Shown here one piece after another: positions 1 through 9,819 of a DNA stretch of 64,000 bases. The position numbers were made by a program, and so were the translations under genes. The first letter of the stretch is position 1; each line of letters opens with the position of its first letter. The notes beneath the pieces were generated by a model. The model was not told the origin of the DNA and did no database searches. It worked only from the letters and a program-made list of their open reading frames with translations. The DNA comes from an uncultured Aquimarina sp. (GTDB lineage Bacteria; Bacteroidota; Bacteroidia; Flavobacteriales; Flavobacteriaceae), in the NCBI GenBank assembly GCA_947498785.1, contig CANMLS010000009.1, positions 62,001 to 126,000 on the forward strand. The letters run 5' to 3'.

Positions 1-2
1 AA

Positions 3-56
3 GATGATCAGTTTTATGACTTATATTCCAGACGTAAAATGTACTTAAGTAAATAG
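3..56 (+). CDS. C-terminal tail of an upstream gene (partial)
   Basis: Frame 3 reads DDQFYDLYSRRKMYLSK* and is followed by a terminator-like hairpin. Confidence 0.4.
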   Translation, partial: DDQFYDLYSRRKMYLSK

Positions 57-88
57 AATAAAACGAAAATATAATTCTATAAATATCT

Positions 89-123
89 AAAAACAGAATG
101 GTGAAAGCTATTCTGTTTTTTTT
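89..123 (+). terminator. Rho-independent terminator
   Basis: AAAAACAGAAT-GGTGAAAGCT-ATTCTGTTTTT, 11-bp stem followed by a T-run. Confidence 0.75.
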
Positions 124-256
124 TGTTTTGTAAAAACCTCAAAGTATATTACTGTATTTTTTGAATATTATAAAAAATAAAAGATTATGTCTATGTTTTG
201 CTAACTTTTATCTCTTAAAGAAGAGAGTGTCTGAAAATTAATAATACAATTCAATT

Positions 257-2530
257 ATGAGAGTTAGTGCAATTTTTGCTATACTATTAAGTATAGTTTT
301 ATCATCATGTTCGTTTAAAAAGCAAGATATTGAGACTTCTGATCCTATAGATGCTAAAGTTTCAGCATTGCTATCCAGTATGACGCTGGAAGAAAAAATT
401 GGTCAAATGACCCAGATCACAGTTACTGCATTAGAACAAGATGGTAATCCTGGTGTGCTAGATAAAAATAAGTTAAAGAAAGCTATTCATGAATATAAAA
501 TAGGTTCAATTCTTAATGTTCCAAACCCAGGAGCTCCAAGCCCAGAAAGATGGAACGAAGTGCTGAATGAGATTTTAGAAGAAACAAATCAGACCGATAA
601 AAAAATTCCAATCATTTATGGTATAGATGCAATTCATGGAGCTAGTTATACGGCTGGCGCAGTTTTGTTTCCACAACAGATTGGTATGGCTGCCACTTGG
701 GATTCTGAGTTGGTTAAGAAATGTACGGCTATTTCTGCATATGAAACTAGAGCGTCTTCAATTCCTTGGGTTTTCTCTCCTGATTTAGATTTACCAAGAA
801 ACCCTGCATGGTCTAGACTTTGGGAGTCTTTTGGTGAAGATACGTATTTATCTTCTCAAATGGGGGTAGCAATGGTAGAAGGTTTTCAAGGAGATGACGT
901 AGGTTCGTCTGATAAAGTTGCAGCTTGTATTAAACATTTTATAGGTTATGGTAGTACAACAACAGGAAGAGATAGAACGCCAAGTATAATACCAGAAAGA
1001 GTTCTTAGGCAATATGATTTGCCAATATATGAGAAGAGTATTAAGGCAGGGGCTAAAAGTATAATGATCAGTTCTGGTGAAATCAATGGTGTTCCGGTTC
1101 ATGCAAGTAAAAAGTTGATAACAGATGTTTTAAAAGATGAATTAGGGTTTAGAGGTTTTGTAGTTACCGATTGGGAAGATATAATTTATCTACACACACG
1201 TCATAAAGTAGCATCCAACATGAGAGAAGCTGTTAAAAAATCTGTAATGGCGGGTATTGATATGAGTATGGTGCCAAATGAATATTCATTTTTTGAAGAA
1301 TTATTTTCTTTAGTAAACGATGGTGAAGTTCCTATGTCTAGAATTGATGATGCAGTAAGTAGAATATTGAGAGTAAAATACGAATTGGATTTATTTAGAA
1401 CACCAGTTACTGATCCAAAAGATTATCCAAATTTTGGTTCGGCATCTTCAGTAGCAATGTCATATATAGCGGCTTCAGAGTCTATCACGTTATTGAAAAA
1501 CACAGACAAAACTCTTCCAATATCCAAAGAAAGGAAAGTTTTGGTTACTGGACCTACTGCAAATAGCATGAAATACCTTAATGGAGGTTGGTCATATACT
1601 TGGCAAGGAGAAAAAAGCGACCAATATGCTAAAGATAAATTTACGATTTTGGAAGCTTTTCAAAATAAAATAGGAGAACAAAATGTACAATATACTCCTG
1701 GAGTTTCAATTTTTGAAGAAATAGATATTGAAAAGTCAGTTTCTCTTGCAAAAAATGTTGATTATATTGTTTTATGCTTGGGAGAACATAATTACACAGA
1801 AACTCCTGGAGATATCAATGATCTGTTAATTACTGAGCCTCAGGTTAAATTGGCAAAAGCACTTATCGAGTTAAATAAACCAATCATACTGGTTTTGAAT
1901 GAAGGTAGACCGAGGATAATAAGTCAATTTGAAGAAGGGATGGATGCAGTAATACAATGTTACCTTCCTGGAAGTGAAGGGGCAAAGGCATTAGTTGACA
2001 TTGTTTATGGAGATGTAAACCCAAGTGGTAAACTTCCTTATAACTACCCAAGATATGCAAATTCATTGCAAAAATATAATAGAAAAAATACAGAAAATTT
2101 AGGAGGAGGAGAACAAGACGATATTACGGGATATCAAAAAAATTATTATCCACAATATGAGTTTGGATATGGATTATCATATACCACTTTTGGATATAAA
2201 AATTTAAATTTTGATAAAGTTTTTGTCAAAGAAGGAGATGTTATTAATGTAACTGTAGAAGTTCAAAATACAGGAACACGAACTGGGAAAGAAGTAGTGC
2301 AATTATATATAAAAGATTTATATGCAAGTATTACACCAGAGGTGAAAACACTTAAAAGATTTAAAAAAATAGAACTTCAACCAGGAGAAATTAAAAAGGT
2401 TTCTTTTACTATTGGTACAGACGACTTAAAATTTGTAAATGAGGATAATAAATGGGTGATTGAAAATGGTGAATTTGAGATAATTATAGGTGGGCTTAAC
2501 AAAAAAATTGCATTAGAAAAAGAGTTATAA
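257..2530 (+). CDS. Glycoside hydrolase family 3 beta-glucosidase-like lipoprotein
   Basis: Lipobox LSSC; GH3 motifs KHFIGYG, GFVVTDWED (nucleophile Asp), YGDVNPSGKLPYNYPR; C-terminal fibronectin III-like domain. Confidence 0.93.
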   Translation: MRVSAIFAILLSIVLSSCSFKKQDIETSDPIDAKVSALLSSMTLEEKIGQMTQITVTALEQDGNPGVLDKNKLKKAIHEYKIGSILNVPNPGAPSPERWNEVLNEILEETNQTDKKIPIIYGIDAIHGASYTAGAVLFPQQIGMAATWDSELVKKCTAISAYETRASSIPWVFSPDLDLPRNPAWSRLWESFGEDTYLSSQMGVAMVEGFQGDDVGSSDKVAACIKHFIGYGSTTTGRDRTPSIIPERVLRQYDLPIYEKSIKAGAKSIMISSGEINGVPVHASKKLITDVLKDELGFRGFVVTDWEDIIYLHTRHKVASNMREAVKKSVMAGIDMSMVPNEYSFFEELFSLVNDGEVPMSRIDDAVSRILRVKYELDLFRTPVTDPKDYPNFGSASSVAMSYIAASESITLLKNTDKTLPISKERKVLVTGPTANSMKYLNGGWSYTWQGEKSDQYAKDKFTILEAFQNKIGEQNVQYTPGVSIFEEIDIEKSVSLAKNVDYIVLCLGEHNYTETPGDINDLLITEPQVKLAKALIELNKPIILVLNEGRPRIISQFEEGMDAVIQCYLPGSEGAKALVDIVYGDVNPSGKLPYNYPRYANSLQKYNRKNTENLGGGEQDDITGYQKNYYPQYEFGYGLSYTTFGYKNLNFDKVFVKEGDVINVTVEVQNTGTRTGKEVVQLYIKDLYASITPEVKTLKRFKKIELQPGEIKKVSFTIGTDDLKFVNEDNKWVIENGEFEIIIGGLNKKIALEKEL

Positions 2531-2635
2531 GTGTTTTTGGTTATATTTATAACCTGTATTAATGTTAATTTAATATAAGACACACAATTTTATAACATCT
2601 TTTTTAGGAATTCATAAATATGCAAATTACCTCAC

Positions 2636-3193
2636 ATGCAACCTGTTAGATCTATTGATTCAATATTATGGACAAAGATCAAGTTGGGAGATTTGAATGC
2701 TTTTAATGAGCTGTATGATAAATATATAGACTCATTATATGCCTTTGGTATTCAGTATACCAATGATACGGGTTATGTTAAGGATTGCATTCATGATCTT
2801 TTTTTAGATATATATAAATATCGAAAGAAGCTTTCTGATGTAGATAATGTCAAATATTATCTTTTTACTTCCCTTAAGAGAAAAATTAACAAAAAATTTA
2901 AATCCAAGCTAAAGTTGTTTTCTGCAGATGATAAAAAGGATGAAATTGTTTCTTCATCAAAATCTGCAGAAGAATCGATTATTCAGACTGAAAACTCATT
3001 AGAAATTAGTGTTAAACTTTCAGAGGCAATGACTTTACTTTCTAATAAACAAAGAAGAGGATTGTTTTTAAAATTTGATGAGAAGAAATCCTATGAAGAA
3101 ATTGCTGCTATCTTAGGAATCTCTATAGAATCAGTAAGAACTTTAATCTACAGAGCAGTAAAAAAACTACGTAATGAAATAGAAATCGAATAA
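2636..3193 (+). CDS. RNA polymerase sigma-70 factor, ECF subfamily
   Basis: Sigma70 region 2 (YTNDTGYVKDCIHDLFLDIYKYR) and region 4 HTH (KSYEEIAAILGISIESVRTLIYRAVKKLR). Confidence 0.93.
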   Translation: MQPVRSIDSILWTKIKLGDLNAFNELYDKYIDSLYAFGIQYTNDTGYVKDCIHDLFLDIYKYRKKLSDVDNVKYYLFTSLKRKINKKFKSKLKLFSADDKKDEIVSSSKSAEESIIQTENSLEISVKLSEAMTLLSNKQRRGLFLKFDEKKSYEEIAAILGISIESVRTLIYRAVKKLRNEIEIE

Positions 3194-3367
3194 AATTCAA
3201 AAAAAAGCACATTTTTTTGTCTATGTTTTTGATTTCACCGCTTTTATATAGTAGTAAGGCAATAAACTCATACTTTTTGTATTAAAACCTTACTGCTAAT
3301 ATGGTATAATTATAATGCTAAAAAGAAGAATACAAACATATTGTAATGGATAGTAAAAAAGCCTAAA

Positions 3368-4375
3368 ATGTTAAGTGAAGAAGAAAAAGATATTCTAAAA
3401 TCTAGAATAGGGACATCTATCTCAGAATATCGAAAGAAGAGAAGAAAGAGAAGATTTGGATATATAATTAGTACGGCTGCTGCTATTGCTATTTTATTGA
3501 TATCTATTAATTACTCAAACGGATTGCATAATTCTTCAAAAATTAAGAATTATGTACATACTTCAGACATAGATATTCATAATGATGGAGATGTGAAATT
3601 AGTTTTAAACGATAAAGAAGAGATAAAAATTGCCGAAAGTTCATCAAGTATTACATACTCTAGCTCAGGTGATGAGTTGGATATTAATAATTCTAAAAAA
3701 GTTGAGCAATCATCTAAAAATACATTTAATACTATTATTGTTCCTTATGGAAAGAGAACTAAAATCACACTTTCTGAAGGAACAAAGGTTTGGCTTAATT
3801 CTGGATCTAAATTAACATATCCAGTAACATTTAATGGTGATAAAAGAGAAGTTCACCTTACAGGTGAGGCAATTTTTGACGTGAGACACAATTCACAACA
3901 ACCATTTTATGTGATAACTGATAATTATGATATTAAAGTTTTAGGTACAGTTTTTAATGTAAGTAGTTATCAAGATGATTCATATACCAGTACAGCTTTA
4001 GAAAGAGGTAGTGTAGAAATAAAATATCAAGGAAATTCTATTTTCGGAAAGTCGAGTGTTAAAATAAAACCAGGTACGATTGCTGTATATAATAGCAAAG
4101 TAAAAGGTATGAAAACTAGAAAAGTAGATGTAGCAAAATATATGTCGTGGCGTGATGGTAAATTCATTTTTAAGAAACAAAGAATGGATTTAATTATCAA
4201 GAAACTTTCTCGATATTATAATGTAAACATTTCGATTGAAAGTGAGGAGCTTAAAAGTCAAACCTTTTCGGGTCATCTAGATTTGAAAGAAAGTATAGAG
4301 AAGGTATTAGAGGTTATGAAACAATCTACAGATTTAAAATATAAAGTAGAAAATAAAAATTTTATAATTAATTAA
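3368..4375 (+). CDS. FecR family anti-sigma factor
   Basis: Single TM near N-terminus; FecR core (VPYGKRTKITLSEGTKVWLNSGSKLTYP...GEAIFDV) and DUF4974-like C-terminus. Confidence 0.93.
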   Translation: MLSEEEKDILKSRIGTSISEYRKKRRKRRFGYIISTAAAIAILLISINYSNGLHNSSKIKNYVHTSDIDIHNDGDVKLVLNDKEEIKIAESSSSITYSSSGDELDINNSKKVEQSSKNTFNTIIVPYGKRTKITLSEGTKVWLNSGSKLTYPVTFNGDKREVHLTGEAIFDVRHNSQQPFYVITDNYDIKVLGTVFNVSSYQDDSYTSTALERGSVEIKYQGNSIFGKSSVKIKPGTIAVYNSKVKGMKTRKVDVAKYMSWRDGKFIFKKQRMDLIIKKLSRYYNVNISIESEELKSQTFSGHLDLKESIEKVLEVMKQSTDLKYKVENKNFIIN

Positions 4376-4422
4376 AAACATCAACCGTATGATATAGAAA
4401 CATAACACAACTTTTTTATAAT

Positions 4423-4499
4423 AAAAAAAGTCAGAAAATGCGGCAACATTTTCTGACCTAGATCAAAATATCGCGATATCGCAATACTTAATTACGTAA
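4423..4499 (-). ncRNA. Hypothetical cis-antisense sRNA opposite the susC leader
   Basis: Perfect 11-bp hairpin whose U-tract lies only on the minus strand; -7-like TAATTTTG on the minus strand at 4511-4504; 5' end is a guess. Confidence 0.25.
4430..4457 (-). terminator. Intrinsic terminator oriented on the minus strand between fecR and susC
   Basis: GTCAGAAAATG-CGGCAA-CATTTTCTGAC; A7 at 4423-4429 gives a U-run on minus-strand RNA; no T-run on plus strand. Confidence 0.55.
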
Positions 4500-4510
4500 A
4501 AAACAAAATT

Positions 4511-7500
4511 ATGAATAAAAAAGCTAATGGGCTTTCTTTTTTATCCAAAAAGAAGAAAATCAATTTTTTATTGACTATTATGAGAGTTTTTATTTTATTC
4601 CTATGCTTTGGATTAACTAGCGTTTACGCTAATAGCTCTTATTCACAGACTAAACTCAATGTCAACTTAAAAAATGCAACTTTTGAAGAATTATTTGAAC
4701 AAATTCATTCTCAAAGTGAATTTATATTCTTTTATAAAGATGATATCATAAAAACAGACAATACAATTACCCTTAATCTCAAGGAATCTACTATTGATGA
4801 GGTTTTAAATAGAGCATTTGTAAAAACAGATCTTACTTATAAGATATTGGATAGACAAATAGTAGTATCCAAGTTAAAAAAAGAAGATATTACGAAAACG
4901 TTTTCACCATTAGAGGAGCCTGTTCAGGATGTTGTAACAGGTAAGATAACTACATCAGGCGGAGGACCACTACCAGGAGCGAGTGTTATTATAAAAGGTA
5001 CATCTAGAGGAACTCAAACAGATTTTGATGGTAATTATCAATTAGAAGTTGCCAATGGAGAAACTATTGTATTTTCTTATGTAGGATTTACAACAAAGGA
5101 AGTAGTATATTCTGGTCAAAGTCCTATTGAGGTAGTTCTTGTTGAAGATGCAAGTGAATTAAGTGAAGTTATTGTAACGGGGTATACAAAACAGAATACT
5201 AGAAATATTACAGGTTCGGTTACAGTTGTTCAATCAGAAGCTATAGCCTCAACTACTCCTACAAGTTTAGAACAAGCTTTACAAGGGCAAGCAGCTGGTG
5301 TTACTGTAGGTGTTGAAGGAGGACCTGGAGGAAGTTCTGCAGTACGTATTAGAGGATACGGTACTATCAATGGGAATGATCCATTATATGTAATCGATGG
5401 AGTACAAACAGGTCAGGGACTTAGTGATCTTAACCCTGATGATATTGCCTCTATTCAGATACTTAAAGATGCAGCTGCAGCTTCTATTTATGGAATCGGA
5501 GCAGCTAATGGTGTAGTTGTAATCACTACAAAAAGTGGTAAAAAAAACAATAAAGTGACTTTTAGATATAGTGGTTTAACTGGAGTTGATTTTATACCAG
5601 AGTCTGTATTTCCAGAATTTGCAACACCACAACAAATAGCAGATTCTTATTGGCAAGCTTTAGCAAATGATGGTCAAACACTTTCTCATCCACAATATGG
5701 TTTTGGGAGTAATCCTGTACTACCAGATTATATCTTACCAGAAGGCGTTGTAGGATCTGTAGATGAAAGTACATATAGCTTTCCTGGAAATAGAATTACA
5801 AGAGCAAATAAAGAAGGAACAGACTGGTTTGATGCATTTTTTGATCCTGCTTTTGTACAACAGCATAATATTTCTGCAACAGGTGGGGGAGAAAACTCTA
5901 AACTATATGTAGGTTTGGGAGTACTAGATCAAGAAGGAGTTGGTATTGCTACTAGTTTTGAACGTTATAATTTAAGAGTAAATTCAGAATTTGATGTTAC
6001 TGATAGATTTAGATTAGGAGAATCGGTAAATGTTTCATACTCAGAAAGAATTGGAGTTATTGATCCGGTAGGAAATTCTAGTAATCAGGATAATGAAGGT
6101 CAAATAGCAGCGCTATATAGAAGTAATCCTCTTATCCCTGTTACCGATATTGCTGGTAATTTCGCAGGTACAGGTACAATAGGTGGAGTAGGTAATGCTT
6201 CGAATGCAATTGGTGTAGCAAGAAGAAATGCAAATAATCCTACTGAGACTATTAGAGCATTGGGATCAGTCTATGCAGAATTTGATATTATTGATGGATT
6301 ACTAATTAAATCTACTTATACAGCAGATATGAGTAGTTCTAAATTCTCATTTTTTAGACCAGTAGATGTAGAAAATTCTGCTGCGAGACAAGTAAATCTA
6401 TTAAGAGAAACATCCACAGACATTATCAATACCAACTGGTATAATATCTTACAGTATACTAAGACCTTAGCAGATGTTCATAGTATTGATGCGTTTATAG
6501 GAACAGAATTTAAAAAGAATAGATTTGAACAATTCTATGGGCAAATCACAAATTTCTTAGAAGACGATCCTGATTTTACCTTTTTAAGTGCTGGTACAGG
6601 TTCTCAGACTGTTGGAAGTGGGCAATCAAGATCTTCTAGTTTTTCTGTCTTTGGAAAGGTAGATTATGCATATGATGACAAATATTTGGTTAGCGCAACA
6701 CTTAGACAAGACAATTCTTCTTTATTTGAAGCTGGTAATCAAGATGCTATTTTTCCTGCCTTTAGTTTAGGGTGGAGAGTCTCTGGAGAAAGTTTTCTTG
6801 AAGATTCTTCAATAGTGAGTAACTTAATGCTGAAGTTTAGTTGGGGACAATTGGGTAATAATTCAGTCCCTGCATTTAGAGGAATTACTTCGTTTTCTTC
6901 CAATTTAGATTTTTATGATTATAATGGACAAACAGGGGTTTTCTTAACTAATATTGCAGATCCAAATTTAACATGGGAGACTACAACAACGACTAATTTT
7001 GGTCTTTCGGCATCTTTTTTTAACAGTGCTTTAGATATAGATTTGGATGTTTATAGTGCAGTTACTAAAGATATGCTACTTGCAGTACCTACGGATCCGA
7101 CAGTTTTTGGAAATACGATTGGTTCGATATTTAGAAATTTTGGAGAAATGACCAATACTGGTTTTGATTTAGGAATTTCATATTCTAACAGTTCAGAAGC
7201 TGCTTTTTCATATTCAATAGGAGCAAATATATCTCATTATAAAAATGAAGTTGATTTCTTAGATAAAAATAACCTTGATCAAGTAATTGCTAATCCAAAT
7301 TTAGGGTCTCAAACAGGTTTCGAAACTACAAATACAGTAGCAGGTCAGCCTATTTCTTCGTTTGTTGGTTTTACATGGGAAGGAATTGATCCTACTACAG
7401 GAAGAGCGATTATCACTGGTAACTCACGAGATATTATTGGAAGTCCTCATCCAGATTTTACCTATGGAATTAATTTTGATGCTGAATATAAGAATTTTGA

Positions 7501-7963
7501 TTTGTCTTTACTTTTTCAAGGTTCTCAAGGAAATGATATTTATAACCTAACCAAGTTTTGGACAGATTTTTCAAATTTTGAAGGAGCTAGGAGTTTAGAT
7601 TATGTTCAGAATTCCTGGACTCCAACAAATACAGGAGGTTCTTTACCAGCTTATACACTTAGTGCTGATGAAGCAAGAGGATCTTCATACTATATAGAGG
7701 ATGGATCTTATCTTAGACTTAAAAATGTTTCAGTTGGATATACTTTAGGTGAAGCGATAAGTTCAAAAATAAGAGTTGATAAAATAAGAATCTTTTTACA
7801 AGGAAAAAACTTATTAACGTTTACAGGTTATGATGGCTTGGATCCAGAAATTAACTTATCAAACTATTCCAATCAACAACAGGCAAATCTAGAAATCGGA
7901 GTTGACAGAGGAGCTTATCCAGTGTCGCGATCAGTAAATCTAGGATTGAATGTTTCATTTTAA
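4511..7963 (+). CDS. SusC/RagA-family TonB-linked outer membrane protein with N-terminal STN domain
   Basis: STN domain (NLKNATFEELFEQIHSQSEFIFFYKDD), carboxypeptidase-like domain (GASVIIKGTSRGTQTDFDGNYQL), TonB box/plug (EVIVTGYTKQNTRNITGS, IRGYGTINGNDPLYVIDGV). Confidence 0.96.
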   Translation: MNKKANGLSFLSKKKKINFLLTIMRVFILFLCFGLTSVYANSSYSQTKLNVNLKNATFEELFEQIHSQSEFIFFYKDDIIKTDNTITLNLKESTIDEVLNRAFVKTDLTYKILDRQIVVSKLKKEDITKTFSPLEEPVQDVVTGKITTSGGGPLPGASVIIKGTSRGTQTDFDGNYQLEVANGETIVFSYVGFTTKEVVYSGQSPIEVVLVEDASELSEVIVTGYTKQNTRNITGSVTVVQSEAIASTTPTSLEQALQGQAAGVTVGVEGGPGGSSAVRIRGYGTINGNDPLYVIDGVQTGQGLSDLNPDDIASIQILKDAAAASIYGIGAANGVVVITTKSGKKNNKVTFRYSGLTGVDFIPESVFPEFATPQQIADSYWQALANDGQTLSHPQYGFGSNPVLPDYILPEGVVGSVDESTYSFPGNRITRANKEGTDWFDAFFDPAFVQQHNISATGGGENSKLYVGLGVLDQEGVGIATSFERYNLRVNSEFDVTDRFRLGESVNVSYSERIGVIDPVGNSSNQDNEGQIAALYRSNPLIPVTDIAGNFAGTGTIGGVGNASNAIGVARRNANNPTETIRALGSVYAEFDIIDGLLIKSTYTADMSSSKFSFFRPVDVENSAARQVNLLRETSTDIINTNWYNILQYTKTLADVHSIDAFIGTEFKKNRFEQFYGQITNFLEDDPDFTFLSAGTGSQTVGSGQSRSSSFSVFGKVDYAYDDKYLVSATLRQDNSSLFEAGNQDAIFPAFSLGWRVSGESFLEDSSIVSNLMLKFSWGQLGNNSVPAFRGITSFSSNLDFYDYNGQTGVFLTNIADPNLTWETTTTTNFGLSASFFNSALDIDLDVYSAVTKDMLLAVPTDPTVFGNTIGSIFRNFGEMTNTGFDLGISYSNSSEAAFSYSIGANISHYKNEVDFLDKNNLDQVIANPNLGSQTGFETTNTVAGQPISSFVGFTWEGIDPTTGRAIITGNSRDIIGSPHPDFTYGINFDAEYKNFDLSLLFQGSQGNDIYNLTKFWTDFSNFEGARSLDYVQNSWTPTNTGGSLPAYTLSADEARGSSYYIEDGSYLRLKNVSVGYTLGEAISSKIRVDKIRIFLQGKNLLTFTGYDGLDPEINLSNYSNQQQANLEIGVDRGAYPVSRSVNLGLNVSF

Positions 7964-7975
7964 AAAAAAGCTGTA

Positions 7976-9742
7976 ATGATAAAAATATTTAAATTGTTAA
8001 AAGCTAATAAAGTACTAATAGGAATTGGTATTTTACTACAAATTGCTATAATTTTCCAATCTTGTAAAGACGAACTAGAAGTTCCTTTGCAGGGTCAGGT
8101 TAATGATAGCGATATTATTTTTGATAATGATTGGGTAACTCTTCAGCTAAATGCTGCATATGCGATGTTGGATTTAAATCCAGCTACGAACGATCCATGG
8201 CGTTCTGATCCTTCGCATTGGATTTATGGAGAAGTATCATCTGATAATGCCTATAAAGGAAGTGATCCAGGAGATCAACCCGTTATTGATAATGTAGAAG
8301 CATATACAGCTACATCTTCTGAAAATAATTATTATGGTTTTTTATGGAATGCCATTTTTGAGGGAGTTGCACGTAGTAATGAAGCTATACGAGGTATAAA
8401 AAAAGGAGTAGAAGAAGGGGATTTAACATCTGCCGAAGCAGCTGAATTAGAGGCTGAAGGAAGATTCCTTAGAGCACATTACCATTTTGAAGCTAAAAAG
8501 ATTTGGGGTAAGATACCATTTGTTGATGAAACCGTTACTGAATCGATATCTAACGAAAATGTGGATTCTTGGGGACTCATAGAAGCAGATTTACAATTTG
8601 CAATTAATAACCTTCCTGAAACATCTAAATTTGTTGGATCTGGAAATAGCTGGGCTGCAAAATCGTATTTAGCGAAAGTACATATGTATCAATTAGATTA
8701 TGATGCAGCTAAGCCGATTTTGGATGATGTAATTAATAGTGGTCCATATAGTTTGACTACCAAATATTCTGATAATTTTAATGCGGAAACCAAAAATTCT
8801 AGTGAATCTATATTTGCTGTACAGCATACGGTAAATGATGGAGCCTCTCGAGATGATAATGGTAATTGGGGTCATGCTCTCAATTTTCCAAACGGGGCTC
8901 CTGTAGGAACAACAGGAGGATCATGTTGTGGTTTTTTTCAACCTTCACAAAACTTAGTGAATGCGTATAAAACAGATGCATCTGGATTACCTTTGTTAGA
9001 TACTTTCAATGACTCAGACGTGACTAATGATGATGGAATAGCTTCTAGTGATGTTTTTACTCCCTATACAGATGAATTGGATCCAAGATTAGATTGGAAG
9101 GTTGGCCGTAGAGGTATAGATTTTAATGGTTGGGGGATTATGCCAGGGCAATCTTGGATACGTAACCCAGCTAATGGAGGTCCTTATCTTCAGAAAATAA
9201 CGGTATTTAGAGCAAGTCAATTTAACAATATAGCTATTGATGCATCTAATGCTTGGGCATCATCTGTAAGTTCGATTAATACAAATATCATTAGATATGC
9301 CGAAATACTGTTATGGAGAGCAGAGATTATGGCAGTACAAGGAGAAGGAGACTTAGGAGTATCCTTAGTGGATCAAGTAAGAATGCGTGCAGCAAACCCT
9401 GAGGATTTTGTAAAAGAATTGGATGCAGATGGTATGCCGACAGCTACTCCAGCTGCGAACTATGTAATTAGCCCATATGGTTCTTTTACAGGACAAGCAC
9501 AAGCTATAAAGGCAGTTGCTCATGAATATAGAATAGAAACGGCATTAGAAGGACATCGTTTCTTTGACTTGGTAAGAAGAGGCGAAGCATCAACGATTTT
9601 GACAAACTATTTAGCAGAAGAGTCTACAAAAAGATCTCATCTTAGTGGTGTATCTTTTTCATTGAGAAGTCAGGTATACCCTATTGCACAAAACATAATT
9701 AGTGTAAGCGGTGGTCTTATCAAACAAAATGACGGATATTAA
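7976..9742 (+). CDS. SusD/RagB family nutrient-binding outer membrane lipoprotein
   Basis: Lipobox QSC; SusD features (AEGRFLRAHYHFEAKKIWGKIPFVDE, RYAEILLWRAEIMA, HEYRIETALEGHRFFDLVRRG). Confidence 0.95.
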   Translation: MIKIFKLLKANKVLIGIGILLQIAIIFQSCKDELEVPLQGQVNDSDIIFDNDWVTLQLNAAYAMLDLNPATNDPWRSDPSHWIYGEVSSDNAYKGSDPGDQPVIDNVEAYTATSSENNYYGFLWNAIFEGVARSNEAIRGIKKGVEEGDLTSAEAAELEAEGRFLRAHYHFEAKKIWGKIPFVDETVTESISNENVDSWGLIEADLQFAINNLPETSKFVGSGNSWAAKSYLAKVHMYQLDYDAAKPILDDVINSGPYSLTTKYSDNFNAETKNSSESIFAVQHTVNDGASRDDNGNWGHALNFPNGAPVGTTGGSCCGFFQPSQNLVNAYKTDASGLPLLDTFNDSDVTNDDGIASSDVFTPYTDELDPRLDWKVGRRGIDFNGWGIMPGQSWIRNPANGGPYLQKITVFRASQFNNIAIDASNAWASSVSSINTNIIRYAEILLWRAEIMAVQGEGDLGVSLVDQVRMRAANPEDFVKELDADGMPTATPAANYVISPYGSFTGQAQAIKAVAHEYRIETALEGHRFFDLVRRGEASTILTNYLAEESTKRSHLSGVSFSLRSQVYPIAQNIISVSGGLIKQNDGY

Positions 9743-9767
9743 AAATAGTTTATTTTGAATTAGTTTT

Positions 9768-9799
9768 AAAGACAACGTGTTTTGGCACGTTGTCTTTTT
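9768..9799 (+). terminator. Rho-independent terminator after susCD
   Basis: AAAGACAACGTG-TTTTGG-CACGTTGTCTTT then TT; perfect 12-bp stem. Confidence 0.8.
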
Positions 9800-9819
9800 G
9801 CGTATAACAATACATCCGT

